From Cryptosporangium aurantiacum (GTDB taxonomy: Bacteria > Actinomycetota > Actinomycetes > Mycobacteriales > Cryptosporangiaceae): 64,000 bases of DNA. This document shows, piece after piece, positions 42,705-51,397 of this stretch (its first letter is position 1; each line of letters opens with the position of its first letter). Made by a program: the position numbers and the translations under genes. The notes under the pieces are model-generated. The model had not been told where the DNA came from and did no database searches. It saw nothing but the letters and a program-made list of their open reading frames with translations. The stretch lies in assembly GCF_900143005.1 (NCBI RefSeq), contig NZ_FRCS01000013.1, positions 124,001-188,000 on the forward strand, written 5' to 3'.

Positions 42705-43417
42705 TGGCGTCAGCACGTTCCGTCCGCGTCCCCACCGGCTCGCCGGGGACGCTGCGTTTCTTCTACGGGCCGATGGACTGCGGGAAGTCGACGCTGGCGT
42801 TACAGATCAACCACAACCACGCCCGGCAGGGGCGGCACGGCCTGCTGCTCACCAAGCTCGACCGGGCCGGCACCGCCCGGATCTCCAGCCGGGTCGGCCT
42901 CACCGCGAACGCCACCGAGGTGCTCGACGGCACCGACCTGCACGAGGTGGTGCGGGGCGAGTGGAGCGCGGGCCGCCGGGTGGACTACCTGATCTGCGAC
43001 GAAGCCCAGTTCTACGCACCGGAGCAGATCGAGCAGGCCGCCGATCTGGCCGACGGCGCCGGGATCGACGTGTACGCGTTCGGGCTGGCCACCGATTTCC
43101 GCAGCGAGCTGTTCCCGGGCAGCAGGCGGCTGTTCGAGCTGGCCGACGAGCTGATCCGGCTGCAGGTCGAGGTCCTCTGCTGGTGCGGCAGGCCCGGCCA
43201 GCAGAACGCCCGCGTCGTCGACGGCGTGGTGACGCGGACCGGCGACCAGATCCTGGTGGCCGACACGGCGTCCGCCGGACAGACCGCCGCACCGCCGGAG
43301 GTCCGCTACCAGGTGCTCTGCCGCCGCCACTACCGTGAAGGGGACCTCGGGCCGGCGACGCCGTCCGCGGGACAGCTGGCGCTGGGCACGGCGAACGGCC
43401 GCAGCAGCTCCTGGTAG
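42704..43417 (+). CDS. tdk: Thymidine kinase
   Basis: Type II thymidine kinase, 237 aa, which phosphorylates thymidine in the pyrimidine salvage pathway. The P-loop FYGPMDCGKSTLAL is at about 20-33, and the DEAQF motif at about 98-102 carries the catalytic Glu and the Walker B Asp. The zinc-ribbon lasso cysteines are CWCGRPGQ and a later CRRHY, of the usual CxxC…CxxH type (CWC here). The 13-residue N-terminal extension and long C-tail are common in actinobacteria. Confidence 0.94.
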   Translation: MASARSVRVPTGSPGTLRFFYGPMDCGKSTLALQINHNHARQGRHGLLLTKLDRAGTARISSRVGLTANATEVLDGTDLHEVVRGEWSAGRRVDYLICDEAQFYAPEQIEQAADLADGAGIDVYAFGLATDFRSELFPGSRRLFELADELIRLQVEVLCWCGRPGQQNARVVDGVVTRTGDQILVADTASAGQTAAPPEVRYQVLCRRHYREGDLGPATPSAGQLALGTANGRSSSW

Positions 43418-43424
43418 GCGCGAA

Positions 43425-43955
43425 TCAGCAGGCGTCGGCGTCGGACGCCGTCATCTCGTCGACCGCCTGACAGGGGTTGTTGATCGGGTCGGACACGTTG
43501 ACGTGCGCCGCCAGCCGCTGCAGTAGTGCGCGGAACTCCGCCCGGTCGTCGCCGGGGAGACCGGCCAGCAGGTGGTTCTCGGCCTGGTCGAGGCGCGCGT
43601 CGAGGTCCTGGAGCAGCGCCCGCCCCGCGTCGGTCGCGACGATCCGGCGCGCGCGCCGGTCGGCCGGATCGGGCTGCCGAGTCACGAGCCCGGCTTTCTC
43701 CAGATCATCGAGCAGGTAGGTCATCACCGTCCGGTCGACGCCGAGCTGCTGCGCGAGCGCCAGCTGGGTGCCCGGGGTGTTGCGCACGGACGTGGCCAGC
43801 ACCTGGTAACCGCGCGGCCCGCCGGGGACGCCGGACATCGCCATCTTCGCGGCCTTGGCGTAGGCCCGGAACAGCACACCGAGCGCCCAGCCGAGGTCGT
43901 CGCTGAGCGGAACCGTGGGCGGCTCGGAGGTGGGGACCGCGGCCATGCGTTTCAT
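43425..43955 (-). CDS. MarR family transcriptional regulator
   Basis: About 176 aa from the ATG at 43955. The winged helix-turn-helix lies at about 55-120: QVLATSVRNTPGTQLALAQQLGVDRTVMTYLLDDLEKAGLVTRQPDPADRRARRI, with the recognition helix and wing (DPADRRARR) clear. A dimerisation helix follows. It is divergent from the azoreductase gene and the shared region has a candidate operator, so it probably represses that gene in response to a quinone- or azo-like ligand. A second ATG at 43946 is possible. Confidence 0.9.
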   Translation of the reverse strand: MKRMAAVPTSEPPTVPLSDDLGWALGVLFRAYAKAAKMAMSGVPGGPRGYQVLATSVRNTPGTQLALAQQLGVDRTVMTYLLDDLEKAGLVTRQPDPADRRARRIVATDAGRALLQDLDARLDQAENHLLAGLPGDDRAEFRALLQRLAAHVNVSDPINNPCQAVDEMTASDADAC

Positions 43956-44014
43956 CGTACGGGCTCTCGACAAGATCACAGAAGGGTTGTCATTCAGATC
44001 GTCTGTTGGCAATA

Positions 44015-44036
44015 CTATCTTTGGCACAGCAGATAG
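44015..44036. promoter_or_regulatory. Candidate MarR operator between divergent genes
   Basis: Inverted repeat CTATCT (44015-44020) and AGATAG (44031-44036) with 10-nt spacing, 24 bp upstream of the azoreductase start. Its size and position between the two divergent genes fit a MarR dimer site. TTGGCA at 44006-44011 may be a -35 element. Confidence 0.5.
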
Positions 44037-44059
44037 CACCCTTCGTTCGAGGAGTTTCC

Positions 44060-44719
44060 GTGACCCTGTTCCGTCTCGACGCCAGCATCCGCACCCAGGG
44101 TTCGGTCAGCCGGGCGGTCGCCGACACCGTGCAGGCCGCGTGGCAAGCCGAGCACCCGGACGCCCGGATCGTCCGTCGTGACCTCGCGTCCGACCTGCTG
44201 CCCGCCAGCACCTGGGCGACCGCGGTCAGCGCCGGGATGACGCCGGCCGAGGAGCGCACGCCCGCGCAGCACGGCGCGGTCGCGATGGCGTCGTCGCTGG
44301 CCGACGAGCTGCTCGCCGCGGACGCGTACCTGTTCGCGATCCCGCTCTACAACTACGCGATCCCGCACCACGTGAAGTCGTGGATCGACACGCTGCTCAC
44401 GACCCCGGCGTTCGGACCCGGCGCGACCCCGGCGGTCGCCGGACGTCCGGCCGTCCTGGTCACCGTGCGCGGCGGCGGTTACGGGCCGGGCACCCCGCGG
44501 GAGGGCTGGGACCACAACACCCCGTACCTGCGGCGGGTGTTCGCCGACATGTGGAACCTCGACCTGGAGATCGTCGAGGCCGAGCTGACGCTGGCCGAGG
44601 TCAACCCGGCGATGGCGGAGCTGCGCCCGCTGGCCGCGGAGTCCCTCGAGGCCGCCCACCTGAGCGCCGCCGAGACCGGCCGCACCCTCGCGGCCCGCCT
44701 CTCCACGCCCGCCGCCTGA
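44060..44719 (+). CDS. azoR: FMN-dependent NADH:quinone oxidoreductase/azoreductase
   Basis: A 219-aa flavodoxin-fold protein of the AzoR family, reducing quinones or azo compounds with NADH. Diagnostic stretches are SVTLFRLDASIRTQGSVSR at the start, IPLYNYAIPHHVKSWID (about 94-110; FMN-binding), and TVRGGGYGPGTPREGWDHNTPYL. The start is GTG at 44060 with GAGGAG 5 nt upstream. Divergent from and probably controlled by the MarR gene. Confidence 0.9.
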   Translation: MTLFRLDASIRTQGSVSRAVADTVQAAWQAEHPDARIVRRDLASDLLPASTWATAVSAGMTPAEERTPAQHGAVAMASSLADELLAADAYLFAIPLYNYAIPHHVKSWIDTLLTTPAFGPGATPAVAGRPAVLVTVRGGGYGPGTPREGWDHNTPYLRRVFADMWNLDLEIVEAELTLAEVNPAMAELRPLAAESLEAAHLSAAETGRTLAARLSTPAA

Positions 44720-44722
44720 GAA

Positions 44723-46162
44723 CTACCGTCCGTACGCCTCCAGGAGGCGCAGCCACACCTCGCTGATCGTGGGGAACGAGGGCACCGCGTGCCAGAGGCG
44801 GTCCAGCGGTACCTCGCCCACGATCGCGACGGTGGCCGCGTGCACGAGCTCGGCGGCCGTCGCGCCGACGAACGTCGCGCCGACGATCACGTCACGGGAC
44901 GTGTCGACGACGAGCTTCGCCCGGCCGGTGTACCCGTCCGCGTACAGCGACGCACCGGCCACCTGACCGAGGTCGTACTCCACCGCCCGCACCGACAGCC
45001 CGGCCGCGCGAGCCTCGGCCTCGGTGCGGCCCACGGCGCCGACCTCCGGGTCGGTGAACACCGCCTGCGGCACCGCCGCGTGATCGGCGGTGGCCGCGTA
45101 CCGGCTCCAGGCCGCCGGTTCCGCCGCCGCACCGCCCGCCCTGGCCACGATCGCGGCGCCGCAGGCTCGGGCCTGGTACTTGCCCATGTGGGTCAGCAGC
45201 GCGCGCCCGTTCACGTCGCCGGCCGCGTACAGCCAGTCGACGCCCTCGACTCGGCAGCTGTCGTCGATGGTCAGCCCGTGCACGCCTGCTGCCTCCAGGC
45301 CCAGCCCGTCGACGGCCGGTGCCCGGCCGGTCGCGACCAGGACCTCGTCCGCGCGGACGGTGCGGGTCCCCTCGGCATCCGTCAATTCGATCCGGACGCC
45401 TGCCGCGTCGCGTTCGACCGTGGTGACCGTCGTACCGAGCCGGACGTCGACCCCGGCGTTCCGCAGGCCGGTGACCACCGCTTCACCGGCGAACGGCTCG
45501 AGCCGGGGCAGCAGACCGCTCCCCCGGGCGACCAGCGTCACCCGGCTGCCCAGCGCCGCGAACGCGGTCGCCATCTCGCAGCCGACGACACCGCCGCCGA
45601 GGATCGCCAGCTCGTCCGGCACCGCGGTGGCCGACGTGGCGTCCCGGCTGGTCCACGGGTCGGCCTCGGCCAGCCCGGGGACGTCGGGCACGGTGGGCTT
45701 GCTCCCGGTGGCGAGGACGACCGCGTGCCGTGCGGTGACCCGCCGGACGCCGCCGTCGCGGGTCCGCACCTCGACCAGCCGCTCGCCGACCAGCCGGGCG
45801 GTGCCGCGGACCAGCGCGATGCCCGCCGAGTCGAGCCAGCCGACCTGGGAGTCGTCCGACCAGTTGTGGGTGAACGCAGTCCGGCGGGCCAGCACCTGCT
45901 CCGCGTTCGGGCCGCCCCGGACCGCGGAGGCGGCACCGTCGACGCGGCGTGCCTCCGCGAGCGCGGCGACCGGGCGGAGCAGGGCCTTGCTCGGGATGCA
46001 AGCCCAGTAGGAGCACTCGCCGCCGACCAGCTCCCGCTCGACGATGAGCGCGGTCAGGCCGCCGCGGACGACCTGATCGGCCACGTTCTCCCCGACCGGC
46101 CCGGCACCGACGACGATCACGTCGTACTCGTCCCCGCCCGACACCGTCATGCTTGCCGCCAC
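44723..46162 (-). CDS. FAD-dependent pyridine nucleotide-disulfide oxidoreductase
   Basis: A 479-aa protein of the dihydrolipoamide dehydrogenase/mercuric reductase class. FAD motif GAGPVGENVADQV at about 19-31 and the redox-active disulfide C50-SYWA-C55, then the NAD motif ILGGGVVGCEMA. The C-terminal catalytic H-P-T-x-x-E segment reads VPSFPTISEVW: the His that should activate the thiolate is Phe, so ordinary lipoamide or glutathione reduction is doubtful. The start GTG follows AGGAGAGACGG. The physiological electron acceptor is unknown. Confidence 0.9.
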   Translation of the reverse strand: MAASMTVSGGDEYDVIVVGAGPVGENVADQVVRGGLTALIVERELVGGECSYWACIPSKALLRPVAALAEARRVDGAASAVRGGPNAEQVLARRTAFTHNWSDDSQVGWLDSAGIALVRGTARLVGERLVEVRTRDGGVRRVTARHAVVLATGSKPTVPDVPGLAEADPWTSRDATSATAVPDELAILGGGVVGCEMATAFAALGSRVTLVARGSGLLPRLEPFAGEAVVTGLRNAGVDVRLGTTVTTVERDAAGVRIELTDAEGTRTVRADEVLVATGRAPAVDGLGLEAAGVHGLTIDDSCRVEGVDWLYAAGDVNGRALLTHMGKYQARACGAAIVARAGGAAAEPAAWSRYAATADHAAVPQAVFTDPEVGAVGRTEAEARAAGLSVRAVEYDLGQVAGASLYADGYTGRAKLVVDTSRDVIVGATFVGATAAELVHAATVAIVGEVPLDRLWHAVPSFPTISEVWLRLLEAYGR

Positions 46163-46280
46163 CCGTCTCTCCTGCTTCCCGGGCCGCGCACGCGGCCGAG
46201 CGCACGGTATCCAATCGCGGCACGGTCACTGCACGTGACGCCCCGGTAGAAGGAGGAGACGGCGGCAGGTCTTCACCGGC

Positions 46281-46416
46281 GCGGGCTCAGCGGCGGGGGC
46301 CCAGCCGCGCGGGCCCAGCGCCGCGGGCTCAGCGCCGCGGGCCCAGCGCCGCGGGCCCAGCGCCGTGGGCCCAGCGCCGTGGGCTCAGCGCCGCGGGCTC
46401 AGCGCCGCGGGCTCAG
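46281..46416. repeat. 14-bp tandem repeat array (about 10 units)
   Basis: Units of the form CGCCGCGGGCYCAG, where Y is C or T, repeat from 46281 to 46416 in ten copies, one partial and the first few slightly degenerate. The last unit contains the stop codon of the gene at 46413. The length (14 bp) is not a multiple of three. It lies in the region upstream of the disulfide oxidoreductase start. Confidence 0.85.
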
Positions 46417-46820
46417 CGCCGGGGGCGGGCCACCGCCCAGAGTGCGGCGCCGACGGCTGCCGCTGCCCCGGCCGCGGCCAGGTAGCTCGGCAGCTTCGCG
46501 ACCCGGCCGGCCCGCGCGGCGGCGACCAGCGTGACGGCGTCCGCACCGTCGGCGAGCGCCGACGCCAGCAGCCACGGACGCGACGCCGAGCCACCGCCGA
46601 CCACGGTCCAGCCAGCGCCCAGCGCGAGTGCTATTTCCCTACTCGCGAACATTCGTGTGATAAATGCCGCTCGTCCCGCTGTGGCGCTATCGATACCCAG
46701 CGCCCGCGGAAGCGCAGTAGGCTGAACACTGGACACGGCTCCGACGGCCAACCGGAGTAGCGCGACTGCCAGGACGATTTGCCGGGACCGATCGGAACCG
46801 GTGTCGGGCTGGTGCTCCAC
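46413..46820 (-). CDS. Small membrane protein, DUF4267-like
   Basis: About 135 aa from the GTG at 46820, chosen because AAGGAGG precedes it by 6 nt; an ATG at 46850 is in the same frame. There are four hydrophobic helices, starting with QIVLAVALLRLAVGAVSSV (about 13-31) and including REIALALGAGWTVVGGG and SYLAAAGAAAAVGAALWAV. The arrangement, with FASREIALALGA, resembles the DUF4267 family of unknown function. It stops inside the first unit of the 14-bp tandem repeat array. Confidence 0.75.
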   Translation of the reverse strand: MEHQPDTGSDRSRQIVLAVALLRLAVGAVSSVQPTALPRALGIDSATAGRAAFITRMFASREIALALGAGWTVVGGGSASRPWLLASALADGADAVTLVAAARAGRVAKLPSYLAAAGAAAAVGAALWAVARPRR

Positions 46821-46963
46821 GCGTGTCCTCCTTGTAACGGATTGCCGCATACGCGCATGCGGGACTGTGCTGCTGGGCACATAAGTCAACGACAGCGGAA
46901 TCTTCTGTCCGTCATCGTCGTTGGTACCGGTGGCTGACCGCAGACGCCAGGGGGTTGATGCAG

Positions 46964-47308
46964 ATGGGTGAGCGCACGCTGCGCGGTAGTCGGCTCGGAG
47001 CCGTGAGCTACGAGACTGACCGCAACACGGAGCTGGCGCCTCGCCAGCAGGGAGAGTACCTGTGCCCTCGTGGTCACCGGTTCACGGTCCCCTTCGCGGC
47101 CGACGCGGAGATTCCGATTACCTGGGAATGCCGGGCCGACGGAACGGTGGCGCGGATCATCGACGGTGATGAGCCCGAGGCGAAGAAGGCCAAGCCGCCG
47201 CGGACGCACTGGGACATGCTGCTCGAGCGGCGCACCGTCGCCGAGCTCGAGGAAGTGCTGGCCGAGCGCCTGGAGGTCCTCCGGGGCCGCCGGAGCCGGT
47301 CGGCCTGA
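46964..47308 (+). CDS. rbpA: RNA polymerase-binding protein RbpA
   Basis: Actinobacterial-specific transcription factor that binds RNA polymerase and the principal sigma factor and stimulates promoter opening. 114 aa from the ATG at 46964. The conserved RGSRLGAVSYETDRN (about 7-21), the zinc-like fold with YLCPRGH, PFAADAEIPITWECRADG, and the C-terminal sigma-interaction helix (HWDMLLERRTVAELEEVLAERL) are present. ATG 46964 is preferred to 46958 on RBS spacing and comparison with the mycobacterial start. Confidence 0.97.
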   Translation: MGERTLRGSRLGAVSYETDRNTELAPRQQGEYLCPRGHRFTVPFAADAEIPITWECRADGTVARIIDGDEPEAKKAKPPRTHWDMLLERRTVAELEEVLAERLEVLRGRRSRSA

Positions 47309-47328
47309 CGAGGCAGCCCGCTCAAGCG

Positions 47329-47366
47329 AAGAACCCGCCGTCCCCTCCCGGGGGCGGCGGGTTCTT
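47329..47366 (+). terminator. Intrinsic terminator after rbpA
   Basis: Perfect 12-bp stem AAGAACCCGCCG / CGGCGGGTTCTT with a 14-nt loop, 20 bp past the rbpA stop; a TTCTT in the 3' arm provides the T-rich part. Because the arms also read AAGAA on the other strand, it could also serve the convergent fxsA gene. Confidence 0.8.
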
Positions 47367-47456
47367 CGTGTCCGGGAGCCACTCGGTGACGCGAAACCGG
47401 CCTGTAAGCGCTGCTTAGAGGCCGGTTTCCCGTCACTCGGGCCCGGCGCTCGGGGC

Positions 47457-47996
47457 TCAGCGTTCGACTTCGCCCTCAATGACCGCTCCACGGCCGGGGG
47501 ACGCCGCCCGCGGCGGCATCGGGTCGCCCTGACCCGGCGCGGCGGCGTCGGCGGGTGCGGTGTCGGCGCCCCGGACGCGCCGGGAGCGCACCGTCATCGG
47601 GCCGAGCAGCACCGTGCTGACGTCCGGCGGGAGCCGGCGGGCGGCCGAGCGGAGCACGAAGTGCCCGGCCAGCTTCCGGATCGGCGGGAGCAGCAGCAGG
47701 ATGCCCACCACGTCGGTCAGGAAGCCCGGCAGGATCATCAGCAGGCCGCCGACCAGCACCACCGCGCCCTCAGCGGACTCCTTCGCCGGGGTCCGGCCGG
47801 CCTGAGCGGCGTCCCGCAGAGCACGGAACGCCCGGCCGCCTTCCCGGCGGAGCAGCCAGCTCCCGAGGAACGCGCTGGCGAGCAACAGCACCAGCGTCCA
47901 CCCGAGCCCGACCTCGTGGCCGACGCGGATGAGCACGCTGATCTCGACGGTCGGGACGACGATCAGCAGGACGAACGCGGCTAGAAAGGCTCGCAT
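47457..47996 (-). CDS. fxsA: FxsA family membrane protein
   Basis: A 179-aa protein from ATG 47996 with three or four membrane helices (about 3-19, 25-45, 72-92 in part) and the FxsA pattern EISVLIRVGHEVGLGWTLVLLLASAFLGSWLLRREG. E. coli FxsA modulates phage exclusion; its normal role is unknown. The C-terminal 50 residues are polar and disordered. The order rbpA-fxsA-ppm1-lnt reproduces the mycobacterial Rv2050-Rv2053c region. Confidence 0.9.
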   Translation of the reverse strand: MRAFLAAFVLLIVVPTVEISVLIRVGHEVGLGWTLVLLLASAFLGSWLLRREGGRAFRALRDAAQAGRTPAKESAEGAVVLVGGLLMILPGFLTDVVGILLLLPPIRKLAGHFVLRSAARRLPPDVSTVLLGPMTVRSRRVRGADTAPADAAAPGQGDPMPPRAASPGRGAVIEGEVER

Positions 47997-48072
47997 AAAT
48001 CCAGCGTACGTCCGTCCCGCTCGCCCGGGCTGCGATCGAGCCACCGCTCTCAGGTGGCTCTCAGCCCGGCGG

Positions 48073-48876
48073 CTAGCGCAACCGGTCCAGGGCCTTCTTC
48101 GCGCTCTCCAAACGGGCCTGGACACCCCAGAGCCCCACCCGCCACAGCGCTTCCCGGACGATGTCCGAGCTCATCTTGCTCTGGCCGCGCTCACGCTCGA
48201 CGAACGTCACCGGCACCTCGACGACCCGGTACCCGGACCGCCAGGCCCGGTAGACCATGTCGATCTGGAAGCAGTACCCCTGCGACGCGACGCCGCCCAG
48301 GTTCTTCGCGGCCAGCACCTCGGCGCGGTAGGCGCGGAAGCCCGCGGTGCTGTCCTTGACCGGGAAGCTCAGCGCGAGCCGCGTGTAGAGGTTGCCGATC
48401 TGCGAGATCATCACCCGCGACATCGGCCAGTTGACGATCTTGCCGCCGGGCACCTTGCGGGACCCGATCACCACGTCCGCGTCGCGCAGCGCGTTGAGCA
48501 GCCGTGGCAGCTCCGTCGGCTCGTGCGAGCCGTCGGCGTCCATCTCGACCATCACGTCGGCACCGTGCTCGGCCGCCCACGCGAACCCGGCCAGGTAGGC
48601 CGCGCCCAGCCCCTCCTTACCCGCCCGGTGCAGCACGTGCACCTGGGGGTCGGCGGCTGCCAGCTCGTCCGCGATCTCGCCGGTTCCGTCCGGCGAACCA
48701 TCGTCCGCGACCAGGACTTCGACCTCGGGTACCGCCCGGCGCAGGCGGCCCACGATCTCGCGGATGTTCTCCGCCTCGTTGTACGTCGGGATGACGACGA
48801 CAACGTGTCCCAGGCCGGGGTACTCCTGCTGTGGAGAAGCCGGACCGGTTTCCCGCTCCATCTCTTCGGCCGTCAC
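48073..48876 (-). CDS. ppm1: Polyprenol monophosphomannose synthase
   Basis: About 267 aa, GT2 enzyme making polyprenyl-phosphate-mannose, the mannosyl donor for lipoarabinomannan-type glycans and protein O-mannosylation. The GT-A motifs VVVIPTYNEAENI, VLVADDGSPDGTGEI and VMVEMDADGSHEP are visible in order, followed by GSRKVPGGKIVNWP. The start is GTG at 48876 with GGGAAGG upstream. In mycobacteria Ppm1 is fused to an Lnt domain; here the two are separate, adjacent genes, 5 bp apart. Confidence 0.93.
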   Translation of the reverse strand: MTAEEMERETGPASPQQEYPGLGHVVVVIPTYNEAENIREIVGRLRRAVPEVEVLVADDGSPDGTGEIADELAAADPQVHVLHRAGKEGLGAAYLAGFAWAAEHGADVMVEMDADGSHEPTELPRLLNALRDADVVIGSRKVPGGKIVNWPMSRVMISQIGNLYTRLALSFPVKDSTAGFRAYRAEVLAAKNLGGVASQGYCFQIDMVYRAWRSGYRVVEVPVTFVERERGQSKMSSDIVREALWRVGLWGVQARLESAKKALDRLR

Positions 48877-48881
48877 CTGTG

Positions 48882-50807
48882 TCAGCCTTCCCTCGTCGGT
48901 CGTCCCGCCCGGGCCGGTCGGCGTCCCCGCAGCAGCGCGGCCGCGACGATCCCGACCCCGCTGAGCGCGGCGAACAGCGCCTCCGGCCACTGGCCCAGTG
49001 CGGTGGCCAGCGTACGGTCATCCGACAACGCGAGTGACCGGATCAGTGTTCCGGCCGAGAAGAGACCCGCGTGATCGTGAATGGTTCCGTCCGGTCCAAT
49101 TGTGGCGGAAATTCCGCTCGTCGATGCGACGACCGCCCACTTTCCGTGCTCGACCGCACGTAGCCGGGCCATCGCGACCTGCTGGGCACTCTCGCCGCTC
49201 ATGCCGAACGTCGCGTTGTTGGTCTGGACGGCGAGCAGCTCGGCGTCCGCGTTGACGGTGTCGGTCACCAGACCGTCGTACGCCACCTCGAAACAGATCA
49301 CGTCACCGACCCGGACGGTTCCGGCGTTCGTCGTGGGCATGCCCACGGTGCCGATCTCGGTTCCGGCCTTGAAATCACGCCGGACCAGGTCGACCTTGGT
49401 CGTGATCTTCCGCGCGAGCGAGCGCAGCGGCACGTACTCGCCGAACGGCACCGGGTGCCGCTTCGCGTAGCGGTCGACCGGGCCCTGCCCCGGTGCCCAG
49501 ACCAGGCCGGCGTTGGTGAGGTAGTCGCCGGGGCCGCGGAGCACGGCGCCGACCAGGATCGGGGCCTTGATCGCGGCGGCTGCCCGGCTGATCTCGTCGT
49601 AGGCGTCCTCGTTGACCAGCGGGTCGATGTCGGACGCGTTCTCCGGCCAGATGACCAGGTCGGGTTGCTTTTGGGCGCCGACGGCGACGTCCTTGGCGAG
49701 CGCCACCGTGCGATTCACGTGGTTGTCGAGCACCGCGCGGCGCTGGGCGTTGAAGTCGAGGCCGAGCCGCGGGACGTTGCCCTGGATCACCGCGACCGTG
49801 ACGGTCCGCCCGGTGGCCGCCGGCGACGGCGTGAACCACGCCGCGAGGAGAACAATCCCGACCGCGGCCAGCCACGCGAGCGCCCGCACCCCACCGCCGC
49901 GCCGTTCTGCGCCGGCCGCGCCGGACTCCCCCGCCGCGCCGGACTCCCCCGCCGCGCCGGACTGCCCCGCCGCGCCGGCCGGAGCAGACGGCGCCTCAGC
50001 GCCGGCCGACGGCGCGCCAGACGCCGCCACAGCGCCGGCGAGCAGGCGCTGCGCGAGCGGCCGGTCGGCGAACGGCCAGCGACGCCAGGCCGCGGCGACC
50101 AGCAGGCCGCCGACCGCCGCGGTCGCGAACGTCACCAGCGGCGCCCCGCCGAGAACGGCGAACCGCAGCAGCGGACCGTCGGTCTCGGCGAACGCCAGCC
50201 GCCCCCACGGGAACCCGCCGAACGGCCAGCGCGCCCGCACCGCCTCCTGGGTGACCCAGGCGGCACCGACGATCAGCGGCCAGCTCCAACGGTGCCGGTC
50301 CACGACCCGCGAGCTCGCGGCCAGCAACGCGCCCATCCCGGCGACGTACGCGGCCTCGACGGCCGCGAGCAGGTACGCGAAGACGTCGCCGACGTAGATC
50401 CCGACCCAGTTCAGCAGGATGCTGAAGAACACCAGCCCGTGCAGCAGCCCCAGCCAGGCGCCGCGGCGAGCGCGCTGCCGGTGCACGGCGACGGCGAGCA
50501 GCGCCACTGACACCGGTGCGAGCCACCAGACGTCGTACGGCGGGAACGCGGGCACGAGCAGCGCGCCGGAGCCGAGCGCCAGCAGCGCGGCGACCCAGCC
50601 CCGCAGCGGCGGGCGCTCGGGGTCGACGACCACCGGGCGGCTCCGGCCGGGACGACGCCGCCACGGACGCCACCCCCGCCCACGCCCGGAATCGGCGCCG
50701 GCGGCGGCCCCCGCCTCCGCAGGCTCGGCGTCGGCGGCGCGCTCCGTGGCGTCCACCTGATCGGAGGAGGCCGGAACGGCGGGTTCAGGCGACGGCGGGT
50801 CGGTCAC
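48882..50807 (-). CDS. lnt: Apolipoprotein N-acyltransferase
   Basis: 641 aa from a GTG at 50807. It transfers the third acyl chain to the N-terminal cysteine of lipoproteins. The C-terminal nitrilase domain has the Glu-Lys-Cys triad: IWPENAS, YAKRHPVPFGEYVPLR and VICFEVAYDG. At least seven membrane helices precede it. The N-terminal ~70 residues are acidic then arginine-rich, and a linker near residues 276-296 contains three copies of ESGAAG/QSGAAG encoded by an 18-bp DNA repeat. Next to ppm1, its usual partner. Confidence 0.93.
   Translation of the reverse strand: MTDPPSPEPAVPASSDQVDATERAADAEPAEAGAAAGADSGRGRGWRPWRRRPGRSRPVVVDPERPPLRGWVAALLALGSGALLVPAFPPYDVWWLAPVSVALLAVAVHRQRARRGAWLGLLHGLVFFSILLNWVGIYVGDVFAYLLAAVEAAYVAGMGALLAASSRVVDRHRWSWPLIVGAAWVTQEAVRARWPFGGFPWGRLAFAETDGPLLRFAVLGGAPLVTFATAAVGGLLVAAAWRRWPFADRPLAQRLLAGAVAASGAPSAGAEAPSAPAGAAGQSGAAGESGAAGESGAAGAERRGGGVRALAWLAAVGIVLLAAWFTPSPAATGRTVTVAVIQGNVPRLGLDFNAQRRAVLDNHVNRTVALAKDVAVGAQKQPDLVIWPENASDIDPLVNEDAYDEISRAAAAIKAPILVGAVLRGPGDYLTNAGLVWAPGQGPVDRYAKRHPVPFGEYVPLRSLARKITTKVDLVRRDFKAGTEIGTVGMPTTNAGTVRVGDVICFEVAYDGLVTDTVNADAELLAVQTNNATFGMSGESAQQVAMARLRAVEHGKWAVVASTSGISATIGPDGTIHDHAGLFSAGTLIRSLALSDDRTLATALGQWPEALFAALSGVGIVAAALLRGRRPARAGRPTREG
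49920..49973. repeat. 18-bp tandem repeat within lnt
   Basis: Three copies of an 18-bp unit (GCCGGACTCCCCCGCCGC, the third with one change). Because 18 is a multiple of three, they expand the Ala/Gly/Ser linker between the membrane helices of Lnt without a frameshift. Confidence 0.85.
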
Positions 50808-51397
50808 CGTGTCGCGTTGCGGCAGCAACGGGTCCTCCCTCCCGACCCGGGAGGGTCGTGTCCTGGCACCGATTGTGCCCACTCCCCCGGCGACCCGGCA
50901 GCCGGTGGTCCGAACGGAGTGGCCTACGCACTGTGGTAAACGCCCAGGACAGGCCACAGGGGCGCGGCGTGCACGCCGCGCCCCTGCATCGGAGCTCCCC
51001 GACCGGTGCGGGAGGAGGATGGGAGGACCTTCGGACCGACTGCGGAGCGGCTGGCTGCGCGCTACGCCAGACGTTGTCTACTGACCCTCCGTCACCACCA
51101 TCACCGCCACCTGGTACCGGTCGCGACCGTCGTCGTCCCGCCACCCCTCGTTTGCTGGACCTGGCCCCTGCGGTGGCGCCACCGCGTTTGCCCAGCTCAC
51201 AAGAGCACGTTCCGTCGCCGTCCGGTACCCGAGGAAGCCACCGAAGTCACCGTAATTGCCGTCCGTCTCCTGTCAATACCGACCCGAGCCGACAGTACGG
51301 ACATCATGCCTGGTCAGCCCCCGCGAAGCGAATCCGGCCCCGCGCGACGAGATAAACCGGACATTGCGCGTGTCGGCGGCGTGTCGTGCGACCGGCC
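50808..51397. other. Intergenic region between lnt and the amidohydrolase
   Basis: 590 bp without a convincing gene. It includes a hairpin at 50957-50986 (listed) and an AC-rich stretch near 51085-51115. The lnt promoter should be in its left part. Nothing else is recognised. Confidence 0.6.
50957..50986 (-). terminator. Strong hairpin downstream of the amidohydrolase
   Basis: Perfect 13-bp stem CAGGGGCGCGGCG / CGCCGCGCCCCTG with loop TGCA. On the minus strand it lies after the amidohydrolase gene and before the lnt start. No T-tract follows, so termination is likely but not certain. Confidence 0.55.
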
